From Psychrobacter celer (GTDB taxonomy: Bacteria > Pseudomonadota > Gammaproteobacteria > Pseudomonadales > Moraxellaceae), in contig NZ_JABASU010000002.1 in the NCBI RefSeq assembly GCF_016107555.1, forward strand, positions 1-64,000: a stretch of 64,000 bases of DNA, given 5' to 3'. Both the position numbers and the translations under genes were made by a program. How positions within the stretch are numbered: position 1 is the first letter of the stretch; every line of letters starts with the position of its first letter. The notes beneath the pieces are model-generated. The model saw only the letters and a list, made by a program, of their open reading frames with translations, had not been told where the DNA came from and did not search any database. Shown here piece by piece: positions 35,521 to 44,748 of this stretch.

Positions 35521-36096
35521 TTATACATTTACGCCATAAGAAGCCGCTAATGGGCCAAGACCGCCATTAAAGCCTTGTCCAACCGCGCGGAATTTCCAAT
35601 CGCCGTTGTGACGATATAGCTCACCGAAGATCATAGCCGTCTCGGTGCTACCGTCTTCTGATAGGTCGTAGCGAGCGATTTCGGCTTGTCCATTATCATT
35701 GACTACGCGGATATAAGCGTCGCCCACTTGGCCGAAGTTTTGGTTACGAGCTTGGCCTTCATAGATGATGGCACAGATGGCGACTTTGCTGACATCCGCT
35801 GGGACATTGGCTAGGTTAATTTTGATTTTTTCATCATCGCCGTCGCCTTCGCCAGTACGGTTGTCACCGGTGTGCTCGACCGCGCCGTTGTCTGATTTTA
35901 GGTTGTTAAAGAAGATAAAGTCTTGGTCGTTACGGACTTTACCCACTTCATTCAACAAAAAAGCGATGGCGTCTAAGTCAAAATCTTGACCGTCGGTCGC
36001 CCGCGGATCCCAGCCAAGACCGACTGTGATGTTGGTCAAGCCTGGCGCTTCTTTTGATAAGTTTACGTTGCCGCCTTTTGTTAAGCTAATAGCCAT
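35521..36096 (-). CDS. terE: TerE-like TerD-family protein
   Basis: 191 residues, the TerE length. '[34 protein letters not shown]' in its key parts (GLGWD, DFDLDA) opens the domain; the Ca2+-site motif [13 protein letters not shown] is intact near 80-92; '[19 protein letters not shown]' and 'VGQGFNGGL' close it. The C-terminal 'ASYGVNV' is closer to TerE than TerD. ATG at 36096 with AGGA eight bases upstream. A hairpin and a 16-bp tandem array separate it from the AIM24 gene. Predicted role: cytoplasmic Ca2+-dependent part of the Ter membrane complex. TerD/TerE distinction is by eye. Confidence 0.9.
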   Translation of the reverse strand: MAISLTKGGNVNLSKEAPGLTNITVGLGWDPRATDGQDFDLDAIAFLLNEVGKVRNDQDFIFFNNLKSDNGAVEHTGDNRTGEGDGDDEKIKINLANVPADVSKVAICAIIYEGQARNQNFGQVGDAYIRVVNDNGQAEIARYDLSEDGSTETAMIFGELYRHNGDWKFRAVGQGFNGGLGPLAASYGVNV

Positions 36097-36409
36097 ATAA
36101 ATATCCTATGAATTAATAATTAAGAGTTTTTGGTGTTATAAGTTAAAAATAGGGCAGTCATGACTATCTGAGCACAAAAGATCAATAAGTCGACCTGTAC
36201 GCCATATCCTGCCTATCGTTACGTCTAACTATACTAAGCGATTGCTGAGTAAGCAAGGCGTATTTTGTGTGACTATACAACATATATCTTTCTGTCTACA
36301 AAGAAGTAAGATTATGACCATATCCATCGTCGTTTCGCTATTTATCTGATTATCATTTATAATAGCGCGCTCAGGTTCCCTCTACCCTGCTGTAAAAAAA
36401 GGCCGATTT
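36097..36409. other. Divergent promoter region TerE / yhhQ
   Basis: 313 bases, no gene. TATAAT at 36358-36363 could be the -10 of yhhQ, 45 bases before its start; no good -35. Confidence 0.45.
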
Positions 36410-37069
36410 ATGAGTATTAGTACTGTTTTGACAACCCCGATCGAACCCATTCGCTATCGCCGCGCGCTATTTTGGCTGGTCAGCCTGCATATCTTTATCA
36501 TCGCCAGTAGTAACTACTTAGTGCAGATACCTGTCGAGCTGTTTGGCTTTATCACCACATGGGGCGCTGTTACTTTTCCCTTTATATTCTTGATTACTGA
36601 CTTGACCGTGCGTATCTTTGGTCAGCATTTAGCCAGACGTATTATCTTTTTTGCGATGATGCCTGCGCTGATGATTTCTTATTATTTTTCTGTGGTGTTT
36701 TCAAATGGTCAGTTTATTGGTCATGAGCATCTGCTGGATTTTAATTTATTTGTCTTTCGCATTGTGTTGGCCAGTTTTAGTGCTTATGTGGTCGGACAGC
36801 TGCTGGATATCCAAGTATTCAATAAACTGCGCCGTTTGAGTATTTGGTGGGTTGCACCGCTCGCATCGACGTTTATTGGCAATTTGGTCGATAGCTTTTG
36901 CTTTTTTGCCATCGCTTTTTATAAAAGCCCAGATCCTTTTATGGCGTCGCACTGGATTGAGATTGGTACGATGGACTATTTGTTTAAGATAGTGATGGGC
37001 GTGTGTGTTTTTTTACCGCTCTATGGCGTGGTGTTGGCAAAACTTCAGAAGATGCTAGCAGGGAAGTAA
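36410..37069 (+). CDS. yhhQ: YhhQ-family 7-deazaguanine (queuosine precursor) transporter
   Basis: 219 residues with six membrane helices. 'ISTVLTTPIEPIRYRRALFWLVSLH', 'WGAVTFPFIFLITDLTVRIFGQHLAR' (key words TFPFIFLITDLTVRIFG) and 'FIGNLVDSFCFFAIAFY' are YhhQ/QPT-family blocks. E. coli YhhQ imports preQ0/preQ1. ATG at 36410 with AAAGG upstream. It is on the plus strand between minus-strand TerE-like and TerC-like genes. The genome also encodes QueE and QueC (both here), so import is a salvage complement or serves another purpose in the Ter island. Confidence 0.88.
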   Translation: MSISTVLTTPIEPIRYRRALFWLVSLHIFIIASSNYLVQIPVELFGFITTWGAVTFPFIFLITDLTVRIFGQHLARRIIFFAMMPALMISYYFSVVFSNGQFIGHEHLLDFNLFVFRIVLASFSAYVVGQLLDIQVFNKLRRLSIWWVAPLASTFIGNLVDSFCFFAIAFYKSPDPFMASHWIEIGTMDYLFKIVMGVCVFLPLYGVVLAKLQKMLAGK

Positions 37070-37080
37070 ACACCAGCAAA

Positions 37081-37140
37081 GATAGTGAGCACCTTAATGC
37101 CAGTAGGACGGTACTGATTTTAAAATAGATTAACGATATC
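37081..37140. repeat. Diverged repeat fragment within the Ter island
   Basis: 'GATAGTGAGCACCTTAATGC' and 'CCAGTAGGACGGTACTG' match 32187-32213 and 28505-28521. Confidence 0.5.
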
Positions 37141-37181
37141 ACGCTAGATAATGAGCGAAGTCTGCAAGCACACATAAAAAA

Positions 37182-37213
37182 ACAGGTTATACCAATTGCT
37201 CGATATAACCTGT
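37182..37213 (-). terminator. Terminator for the TerC-like gene
   Basis: ACAGGTTATA pairs perfectly with TATAACCTGT; the minus-strand exit is seven T. Confidence 0.82.
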
Positions 37214-37261
37214 CATTCGATCACTTAATGAAATCGAATGCTGACACTAAACACAGCTGCG

Positions 37262-38323
37262 TTATTCAAGTGCTTGGCGTTTACGGTAGTTGAGTGATGC
37301 AACAAACGCCCAACCAATAAAGGCGATACCGATAAGACCAGTGATCAGCTCTGGCACGTGGAATTTCACCGACAATAGCATGATGATGGCCAAAGCACCG
37401 ATGGCATAATGCGCGCCGTGCTCTAGATAGACAAACTCATCGAGCGTGCCTTTATCGACTAAGAAAATAGTCATCGAACGGACAAACATCGCACCGATGG
37501 CAAGACCTAGCATGATGACAATCACGTCATTGGTAATGGCAAAGGCACCAATCACACCATCAAAACTAAACGACGCATCAAGGACTTCTAGGTATAAGAA
37601 ACCGATGATACCGCCTTTCATGATGGCGCTGGTGGCCTCAGATCCTGAGGTGCCGCCTTCGTGCTCTAGCTCTTCTTCCAAATCGCCCTCGAGCATACCT
37701 GATACCACTTGGACACCAAGATAGACAAGAATACCCCAGACGCCTGCGATTAATACCGCCGCTGATTGCTCAGCGCTGGCCCATGATACCGCAACCATCA
37801 AAACGATCAGCGCCACAAACACGCTCATGGCATCGACTTTGCCCAGCTTTACCAAACGGCTCTCTAACCATTCAAACCAATGCACTTCTTTATCATCAAA
37901 GATAAAGTTTAAGAACACCAGCAATAAGAAAATACCACCAAAGGCAGAAATCTCTGCATGGTGTGCCATGAGTCTGGCAGAGTATTCTTCTGGGTTATAC
38001 AACGCTAGATTGATCACTTCCATCATACCAAGGTCAGCAGTGACGGCAACGATGACGATTGGGAATACCAAACGCATACCAAATACGGCGATTAAAATAC
38101 CAACCGTTAAAAAGATTTTTTTCCAAAATTCGTCCCAGCCTTTGAGGACTGAAGCGTTGACCACCGCATTATCAAATGATAATGAAATCTCCATGACGGC
38201 CAAAATAGCAGTAATAGATAGGGTGGTTATCATACCGCCCATACCGCCGTGTGAATATCCCCACCATGCTGCGATTGCAAGGGCAATAATGGTAAAGATA
38301 AAGTCTAAATAAAAATGTCTCAT
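37262..38323 (-). CDS. DUF475/TerC-superfamily integral membrane protein
   Basis: 353 residues. ATG at 38323 has AGGA six bases upstream; a longer in-frame ORF to 38404 starts inside the terminator hairpin of the next gene and is rejected. About nine helices. 'MEISLSFDNAVVNASVLKG' near residue 40 and 'LDASFSFDGVIGAFAITND' near 235 are the two acidic 'SFDN/SFDG' motifs in opposed helices, the core of the TerC superfamily, predicted to handle metal ions (Mn2+ or Ca2+). This belongs to the DUF475 branch common in Ter clusters rather than classic plasmid TerC. Probably the membrane anchor for the TerD proteins. Confidence 0.88.
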   Translation of the reverse strand: MRHFYLDFIFTIIALAIAAWWGYSHGGMGGMITTLSITAILAVMEISLSFDNAVVNASVLKGWDEFWKKIFLTVGILIAVFGMRLVFPIVIVAVTADLGMMEVINLALYNPEEYSARLMAHHAEISAFGGIFLLLVFLNFIFDDKEVHWFEWLESRLVKLGKVDAMSVFVALIVLMVAVSWASAEQSAAVLIAGVWGILVYLGVQVVSGMLEGDLEEELEHEGGTSGSEATSAIMKGGIIGFLYLEVLDASFSFDGVIGAFAITNDVIVIMLGLAIGAMFVRSMTIFLVDKGTLDEFVYLEHGAHYAIGALAIIMLLSVKFHVPELITGLIGIAFIGWAFVASLNYRKRQALE

Positions 38324-38380
38324 GACACATCCTGTTTGGTTGCGTAAAGCTAAGGTCGGCCTATTATAGGCACAAACTGC

Positions 38381-38409
38381 AAAAAAGTGGTTATCGCTAA
38401 CCACTTTTT
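38381..38409 (-). terminator. Terminator for the TerD gene, upstream of the TerC-like gene
   Basis: AAAAAGTGGTTA pairs with TAACCACTTTTT around the loop TCGC. It indicates that terD and the TerC-like gene are separate transcription units. Confidence 0.85.
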
Positions 38410-38558
38410 ATGGATAATTTTAAACGAAACCTAAAGTATTGCTAGTCGTTTGCCGATGAAAAATTGTGACTGTTTTGCAACCAAAATTTGTGCGTATCAT
38501 CGTGTCTGACAGTGCGCTATGACTGTCTGATCGCTAGGATAGAGGGTTATACTCAAAA

Positions 38559-39134
38559 TTAGATATCGACGCCATATTGATGACACATCGCCTGCAAGCC
38601 GCCTGAGTAGCCCTGACCGACAGCGCGGAATTTCCATTCGCCATTATGGCGATATACCTCGCCAAATACCATGGCGGTCTCGACCGAGTAGTCTTCTGCT
38701 AAGTCAAAGCGAACGACTTCTGTACCTGTTTCTTCATTAACCACACGGATAAAGGCGTTGGCCACTTGACCAAAGTTTTGATTGCGCGCTGCCGCATCAT
38801 GAATGGTGACCGTCACCACGACTTTGTCGATATCGGCTGGGACTTGGGTGAGGTTTACTTTGATGACTTCATCATCGCCATCGCCTTCGCCTGTACGGTT
38901 GTCGCCAGTATGCTCCACTGCGCCATTGTCAGATCTGAGCTGATTGTAGAAAATAAAATCATGATCGCCGCGTACTTTGCCCGCGGTATTTAATAAAAAC
39001 ACACTGGCGTCCAGATCAAACTCAGCACCAGAGGTAGCGCGCTCGTCCCAGCCAAGACCGATGAGCAGTTTGGTTAGGTTTGGGTCGGTTTTGGTAAGCG
39101 ATAAGTTACCGCCTTTGTTCAGTGATAAAGCCAT
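38559..39134 (-). CDS. terD: TerD protein
   Basis: 191 residues; closest by eye to plasmid TerD ('DADFIFYNNL' type: here '[19 protein letters not shown]'). [16 protein letters not shown] and [13 protein letters not shown] (Ca2+ ligands) are all present, and '[21 protein letters not shown]' (in key parts [18 protein letters not shown]) closes the fold. ATG at 39134 with AAGGA seven bases upstream. It forms the right edge of the Ter island, and its product likely cooperates with the TerC-like membrane protein encoded just downstream but behind a terminator. Confidence 0.93.
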   Translation of the reverse strand: MALSLNKGGNLSLTKTDPNLTKLLIGLGWDERATSGAEFDLDASVFLLNTAGKVRGDHDFIFYNQLRSDNGAVEHTGDNRTGEGDGDDEVIKVNLTQVPADIDKVVVTVTIHDAAARNQNFGQVANAFIRVVNEETGTEVVRFDLAEDYSVETAMVFGEVYRHNGEWKFRAVGQGYSGGLQAMCHQYGVDI

Positions 39135-39298
39135 GGGATTGTCCTTATTATTAGAGTAGGGAGGCGCAGGATAAAAGCACGGGCCATATTATGGTACATT
39201 TGAGTAGATTAAGCCGAGCAAAACCTATGATGGGATTGGTATTTGGACAGCCTGCGCTTTTTCGCCGCGTAGTAGTGCTCTATCATAACAACAAAAAA

Positions 39299-39324
39299 TG
39301 GCCCAATCAAAGCCGATTGGGCCA
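39299..39324 (-). terminator. rlmKL terminator
   Basis: TGGCCCAATC pairs perfectly with GATTGGGCCA around AAAGCC; minus-strand exit has six T. Confidence 0.85.
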
Positions 39325-39392
39325 TTGTGATATTTGCTACAAAACACTACGAAAGCTGGGCAAACAAGGCGGGTATAGGCCTTTTTTATGCC

Positions 39393-41690
39393 TTAACGAT
39401 GACGAATCTCAAAGCTTTGGTGGATGGGTTTTTTGATATTAAAATCAAAGCCGATGGTCTTTGGCGTGATATTGACAATATCGTAGCGCTCGCTTAGCTG
39501 CTCGTCCAACTCAAAACGGGTGAAGTTATTAGAAAAATACAACACGCCATCAGAGGTTAAGCGGTTCATGGCGCGGTTGATAAGGGCAGCATGGTCGCGC
39601 TGCACATCAAAGGTGCCTTGGAATTTTTTTGAGTTGGAAAACGTCGGCGGATCGATAAAGATAATATCAAACTGCTCAGTATTGTTCTTGATCCACTCAA
39701 AAATATCGGCAGCGACGAACTGATACTTGCTCCCACTGACATCCAGACCATTTAAGGCAAAGTTTTGCTTGCCCCAGTCGAGATAGTTTTGTGACAGATC
39801 CACGCTAGTGACTTTTTTGGCGCCAGCGAGTGCTGCGTGTACACTGGCCGTACAGGTATAAGCAAATAAGTTAAGTACTGACTTGCCGCGACTGTTGGCT
39901 TTGATACGGGCGCGCATGTTGCGATGGTCGATAAATAGGCCGGTATCGAGATAGTCGGTAAAGTTGACATAAAAGTAAGCGCCATCTTCGCGTGCGATAT
40001 AAAACTTACCGCGCTTTTCGCTACTGCCTTGTTTGCTGTATTGCTCATTACCTGATTGACGGGCGCGGGTTTTGATAAAGACCTGCTCGCGGTTGATATC
40101 AAACACCTCACGGATACCCATCAGGGCGAGGTTGAAGCGTTTTTTTGCGGTCTCAGGCGGGATGGTTTTGGGCGGTGCGTATTCTTGCACGTGCGCATAA
40201 TCACCATACAGGTCAATGGCAACTTTAAAGTCGGGCAAATCAGCGTCATAGACACGAATATTGCTGACATTGTCTTTTTTGGCGAGTTTTTTAAGCTTGG
40301 CGAGGTTTTTTTGTAGACGGTTGATAAAGTCTTGCCCGCCCTCTACCGTGATGTCACGCTTCTCAAAACGACTGACCAGATGGCCTATTTGCCCAGCGAT
40401 AAGGGTACCATAACGAAAATAAACCGTAATGGCACCGTTGTGACAGCGCAGAGTTTTTGGTTCTTTGATTGGTAAGATATCGACCTGTTCGACACGAGCG
40501 GCCAAGATGCCAAGCATTGGATTAATGCCACTACCTGCAAAGCTGTCTTGCAAAATAAGCCCGATTGACTGGTATAAAGGCTTGATAATGTCTTCATCGC
40601 CTAAGCGCTCGCCATAAGGTGGGTTGGTAATGACAAGCGGATTGCTCAAGCGGCCGTCATCGACCAGCGGCTTTAGCACACCGCCTAGTTGATTGAGAGC
40701 GCGCGTCTCGATATCAAGCAGCGGCAACAGTTCTTGCAACCCTGCGGCGATCAGGTTTTTTTCTGTGGCGAGTATCGCACCGCTATCAGCATCAAAACCC
40801 AAAATCAGCGGCAAGGTGTCTGGCTGCTCTTGAGCAATGGCGAGCGCCTCGCGAAAACGGTTTTGGGCATTCTCAATCATCTGCTGCCAGAGCGCATCAT
40901 CATGATGTTGCCATGCATAAAATCCGAATTGATTGGCTGCTTTATCGATACCGACAGCATAATCACAATGCATCAAGAGCGCTTCGATAATAAACGTACC
41001 TGATCCGCACATAGGATCGATAAGAGCGTTATAAAAAGGCGCGTTGCCTGCGTCGTTTTTCTTATGCCAACCTGCGCTATAGAGTAGCGCTGCGGCTAGG
41101 TTTTCTTTTAAAGGCGCGTCGGTCATGGCCACACGATAGCCGCGGCGATGCAAGCTGGTACCCGAGAGGTCTAGATACAGCTCGGCTTGCTTGTCATTGA
41201 CAGTAGCAAACACAGAAAAATCTGGGTTTTTGCTGTCGACGTTGGGGCGGCTGTCATATACTTCATTGAAGGTATCGGCGATGGCGTCTTTGATACGCAG
41301 CATCGCAAACTGCTGACTGACCGCCACGCGCTTATCGACAGACAGACGGATGGCAAAGGTTTGCTCTAAGTCAAACTGCTCAGTCCAGTTGACAGACTTT
41401 GCCAAACCATAGAGCTGCTCGGCCACATCATATTCGGTATTAATGTTTTTGCGTTTGATTGGCAGCAGTACCCGTGAGGCCACGCGTGACCAAAGACAGA
41501 TGGTATACAGATCACGCAAGCCGCCAATGACGGCCAGACGACCGGTGCTTTTGATATCGCTTTGAATACCAAAGCTGGTCAGCTCAGTCTGTAGCGGTGC
41601 TTCGAGCCCATCGGCACAGGTAACGATAAGCTCAAGCGACAACGCTGGCGAAGATGCTGTGGAAGATGCTGGCGAAGTGGTTTCGGTCAT
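39393..41690 (-). CDS. rlmL: Bifunctional 23S rRNA methyltransferase RlmKL
   Basis: 765 residues, near the usual 700-plus for the fused enzyme. The N-terminal half (THUMP plus Rossmann) makes m2G2445 and shows 'LIDPMCGSGTFIIEALLM' near 228 and 'NPPYGERLG' near 360. The C-terminal half makes m7G2069 and shows 'VLNLFAYTCTASVHAALAGA' near 605 and 'DIIFIDPPTFSNSKKF' near 680 in key parts (FAYTC, IDPPTFS). ATG at 41690. The N terminus is a short Ser/Thr-rich stretch. A single gene with its own terminator. Confidence 0.95.
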   Translation of the reverse strand: MTETTSPASSTASSPALSLELIVTCADGLEAPLQTELTSFGIQSDIKSTGRLAVIGGLRDLYTICLWSRVASRVLLPIKRKNINTEYDVAEQLYGLAKSVNWTEQFDLEQTFAIRLSVDKRVAVSQQFAMLRIKDAIADTFNEVYDSRPNVDSKNPDFSVFATVNDKQAELYLDLSGTSLHRRGYRVAMTDAPLKENLAAALLYSAGWHKKNDAGNAPFYNALIDPMCGSGTFIIEALLMHCDYAVGIDKAANQFGFYAWQHHDDALWQQMIENAQNRFREALAIAQEQPDTLPLILGFDADSGAILATEKNLIAAGLQELLPLLDIETRALNQLGGVLKPLVDDGRLSNPLVITNPPYGERLGDEDIIKPLYQSIGLILQDSFAGSGINPMLGILAARVEQVDILPIKEPKTLRCHNGAITVYFRYGTLIAGQIGHLVSRFEKRDITVEGGQDFINRLQKNLAKLKKLAKKDNVSNIRVYDADLPDFKVAIDLYGDYAHVQEYAPPKTIPPETAKKRFNLALMGIREVFDINREQVFIKTRARQSGNEQYSKQGSSEKRGKFYIAREDGAYFYVNFTDYLDTGLFIDHRNMRARIKANSRGKSVLNLFAYTCTASVHAALAGAKKVTSVDLSQNYLDWGKQNFALNGLDVSGSKYQFVAADIFEWIKNNTEQFDIIFIDPPTFSNSKKFQGTFDVQRDHAALINRAMNRLTSDGVLYFSNNFTRFELDEQLSERYDIVNITPKTIGFDFNIKKPIHQSFEIRHR

Positions 41691-41817
41691 ACGGATACCT
41701 GTGGTCTAAAAGGGTAAATGAGGCACATCAGCAATGGCGATGTTTAACCCATGATTTTATCATATTTCCAGGTAGGATGGTTTAAAGTGGTGGGTATTGA
41801 GCAAGATAGTCGCGTCT

Positions 41818-43026
41818 TTACTGCTCATTTTTTGTCAGGGGTAGCGGCTCTGATGACTGTGATACTACCTGCGTGGTGGTGGCAAAGGGCTTAGTGGCGA
41901 TAGGATAATCGACGTCCTTTGGCATCAGCAAACGCATATGTGGATAAGGGGTAGAGATGTTGGCAGCATCGAACGCGCGTTTGATGTCTTCTTTGAGACC
42001 TTCTTTAATTTTTGGCATACGGGCGACGGCAGCAGGTTTTACCCAAAAACGCACGATAAAGAAAACTCCGTACTCACCAATTTCATCGACTGTCGCCGAA
42101 GTCTCAGGACGGCTGAGCACCACATCGGTGTCACTGAGGACTTGTAGGATCTCTTTGCGAGCGGTATCGATATCGTCTTCAAAGGCGATACGCACACGAA
42201 TATCAAACCGTATGAAGTTTTTGGAGGTTAAATTGGTCACCTCAGAGGAGGCAACATTGGAGTTTGGAATAATGACGGTGATGTTGTCCCGCGTCAAGAT
42301 ATGCGTGGTACGCAGGGCGATGAGTACCACTCGGCCTTCATTTTCATTGATATGAATCCAGTCACCTACTTGAAACGATTGCTCAAGCAAGATGGTGATG
42401 CCAGCGATAAAGTTGGCAAGGGTGGACTGAGCGGCAAAGCCTACCGCCAGACCGACGATACCGAGACCGGCGACCAGCGAGACGATATCAAAGCCAAACT
42501 GCGCCATGACACTGGCCAGACCCAGCACCAGTAGCAGCACAGACAAGATGTTTTTTAGCAGCTGCTCTATCGAGGCATTCAGGCCATAATGCTGCAAGAC
42601 TTTGTGAATGATCTGCCCAGATGAGGTCCAAAGCACATAATAAATACCTGCCCATGTGCTGGCCTTGGCAGTGGCTTTGATGGTTTCAGGCTCAAAGTAT
42701 ATCTGACTCATAATGGCAATCAAACTTGCCACAATCCAGATATAGCGCAGTACCGAGCGGACAATCTTGGTGCGCCGCTCATTCAAGTGTAGCTTTGTTT
42801 TGCTTTGCTTGAGAATATAAATCGCCAACCAATAAAAAAACCCAAGTACCGCAAGTAAGATTAGGATTTTGATGGCAGTACTGGCCAAATAGACCACCTG
42901 TGAGGACCAGTCGATTGACTCTTCATCAGCAGAGCCGCCAAGCGCCAAATAAAGGCTAGTATGCAGATCACGAATGATCTCTTGAAAAAAATCGGTAATA
43001 CTAGCGATTGGCATTTTTTGGTCCAT
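41818..43026 (-). CDS. MscS-family mechanosensitive channel
   Basis: 402 residues. Three to four N-terminal helices (about 45-180) lead into the MscS pore helix and beta domain: 'GLGIVGLAVGFAAQSTLANFIAGI' (in part) near 190-212, 'FQVGDWIHINENEGRV' near 225 and 'NSNVASSEVTNLT' near 260. The C terminus after about 365 is hydrophilic and Thr/Ser-rich. Family members open on membrane tension to release osmolytes in hypo-osmotic shock. ATG at 43026. No partner gene evident. Confidence 0.9.
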   Translation of the reverse strand: MDQKMPIASITDFFQEIIRDLHTSLYLALGGSADEESIDWSSQVVYLASTAIKILILLAVLGFFYWLAIYILKQSKTKLHLNERRTKIVRSVLRYIWIVASLIAIMSQIYFEPETIKATAKASTWAGIYYVLWTSSGQIIHKVLQHYGLNASIEQLLKNILSVLLLVLGLASVMAQFGFDIVSLVAGLGIVGLAVGFAAQSTLANFIAGITILLEQSFQVGDWIHINENEGRVVLIALRTTHILTRDNITVIIPNSNVASSEVTNLTSKNFIRFDIRVRIAFEDDIDTARKEILQVLSDTDVVLSRPETSATVDEIGEYGVFFIVRFWVKPAAVARMPKIKEGLKEDIKRAFDAANISTPYPHMRLLMPKDVDYPIATKPFATTTQVVSQSSEPLPLTKNEQ

Positions 43027-43172
43027 GCAGTGATGAGTACATGTAAAGGTATTAAATTACCTGAAATTAGGGAGGCAAGCAAACACAAGATACGCCCTGA
43101 TCGCCTGCAATGCTATCTTTTTTATCAGGGTTTTTATGAGAGCGTGTCCTTTCTGTAAAACAGTCCAAATCC

Positions 43173-44669
43173 TTAAAAATTGTCTTCTTGCGTATCGTGG
43201 TACTGATAAGGGATTTTCATCTTGTGCTGTACATCGCGTAATGCTGTCCGTAGTCCTTCTAATATCGTAGGGTGATAAAATGGCGTGTCGAGCATGTTTT
43301 TGATATTTAAGTCATTGGTAATGGCTGTCGCCAAGATATGACCGATATACTCAGCATCAGGGCCAATCATGCTGGCGCCCAGTATTCTGTCGGTTTTTTT
43401 GCAGCCGTAGATATGGAGCAAGCCACAGTTGACTCCCATCACTCGACTACGACCTTGATTGTCAAAACTGACACGGCCGACGACGTACTCTAACTCTGGG
43501 TCTTGTTGAATCTCAGGAAGCGACATGCCGACGTTGACGATCTGCGGTGAGCAAAACACGATAGAAAAAGGCAGGGCAGGCGGACGTATATAGGCGTCTT
43601 TTTCATTGCCGCAGATCATGTTGCCTGCGCTGTAGCCTTCATCACTAGCAACGTGTAACAAAGGTATGTGTGCATTGGCATCACCCACGATATAGACGTT
43701 TAAGTCGCCAATTTGGCCGGTTTTTATACTGAGGTTTTTTGGTCGGTTTTTATCATCAAGCTCGACGCCCAAGTTTTCAATGCCCAGCTGCTTGATGGTA
43801 TTGCGTCGACCGGTGGCGACCAGTACGTATTCGCCTTGCCACTGGCGCGCTTCGCCGGCACTGTCTTCATAATTGATAAATGCGGTTTGTTCTGGATGGT
43901 CTTGCGTATCGGTATGTCGTGTACCGACGTCTTTGATATCGCTACCTAGGTGCATGGTCAGCTCATGACTCAAGCAATCAATGGCTTTATTGTTGATGTC
44001 GTCGTCTTTGAGACCGGCCACGCGCTTGACACGATTAAATAGTGTGACCTCGACGCCCAACCGAGTAAAGGCTTGCGCAAGCTCAAGACCGATGGCACCT
44101 GCGCCGACGACGGCCAATGATTTGGGTAAGTCATTGAGCTCAAAGACGGTATCAGAGGTAAGCAGGGTCGCACCCAGCTTATCTGCCCAGCCGTCTGGGA
44201 TAAACGTCGAGCTGCCAGTGGCGACGATGATTCTTTTGGCGTCGATTAGCTCGTTATTGACTTCGATCAGGCCTTGCTGGTTGATATAAGCGCGACCATC
44301 GATTTTTTTGTCCTCAGGCCAGCTCTCGACTTGTTTTTTGATATAGCTGGCAAAGTGGCTACGCTCCTCACGGACGCGTTCCATGACCCGTTTGCCATCG
44401 ATTTGAGCGGTGGCATGCACTCCAAAGTCTGCAGAGTGATTGGCCTCATGGGCACGGTCTGCAGCAGCAATCAATAGCTTACTTGGCATACAGCCGCCTT
44501 GGATACAGGTGGTGGTCCAAAACCCTTCATTGATAATGACGATGTCATCACGGGTTTTGCTGGCTTGCCGAAAGGCATTTTGACCAGCTGTGCCCGCGCC
44601 AATCACAGCCACCGATACGGTACGAGTGATTTTTTGCTCGGCACTATCAGCACTAGACGGTTGATTCAT
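43173..44669 (-). CDS. Dihydrolipoyl dehydrogenase-like FAD/NAD oxidoreductase
   Basis: 498 residues. FAD site 'VAVIGAGTAGQNAFRQA' at 20-36, redox disulfide CIQGGC at 55-60 followed by MPSK, NAD site 'SLAVVGAGAIGLELAQAF' (in part) near 195, FAD second site 'VYIVGDANAHIPLLH' near 330 and the C-terminal 'PFYHPTILEGLRTALRD' with the His partner. Residues 1-15 are hydrophilic. A lone class I pyridine-nucleotide disulfide oxidoreductase, not in a pyruvate dehydrogenase operon; could be a mercuric reductase-like or lipoamide dehydrogenase paralogue. ATG at 44669; an in-frame codon at 44714 gives an extra 15 residues. Confidence 0.85.
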   Translation of the reverse strand: MNQPSSADSAEQKITRTVSVAVIGAGTAGQNAFRQASKTRDDIVIINEGFWTTTCIQGGCMPSKLLIAAADRAHEANHSADFGVHATAQIDGKRVMERVREERSHFASYIKKQVESWPEDKKIDGRAYINQQGLIEVNNELIDAKRIIVATGSSTFIPDGWADKLGATLLTSDTVFELNDLPKSLAVVGAGAIGLELAQAFTRLGVEVTLFNRVKRVAGLKDDDINNKAIDCLSHELTMHLGSDIKDVGTRHTDTQDHPEQTAFINYEDSAGEARQWQGEYVLVATGRRNTIKQLGIENLGVELDDKNRPKNLSIKTGQIGDLNVYIVGDANAHIPLLHVASDEGYSAGNMICGNEKDAYIRPPALPFSIVFCSPQIVNVGMSLPEIQQDPELEYVVGRVSFDNQGRSRVMGVNCGLLHIYGCKKTDRILGASMIGPDAEYIGHILATAITNDLNIKNMLDTPFYHPTILEGLRTALRDVQHKMKIPYQYHDTQEDNF

Positions 44670-44748
44670 AGAATTCTCAAGTGTTAAGAAATGATTATTT
44701 AACCTAGATATCACAGATGATGTCAGTGATTATTATCTTGTCAGCTGG

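Noticed and set aside
38324-38404. N-terminal extension of the TerC-like protein
   Set aside because: Would start inside a terminator hairpin; ATG at 38323 has a proper ribosome site.
39191-39436. 81-residue plus-strand ORF
   Set aside because: Runs through the rlmKL terminator and into rlmKL on the opposite strand.
43134-43160. Another MITE A end (GAGCGTGTCCTTTCTG)
   Set aside because: Only about 10 bases match and no second end or TA flank is seen.
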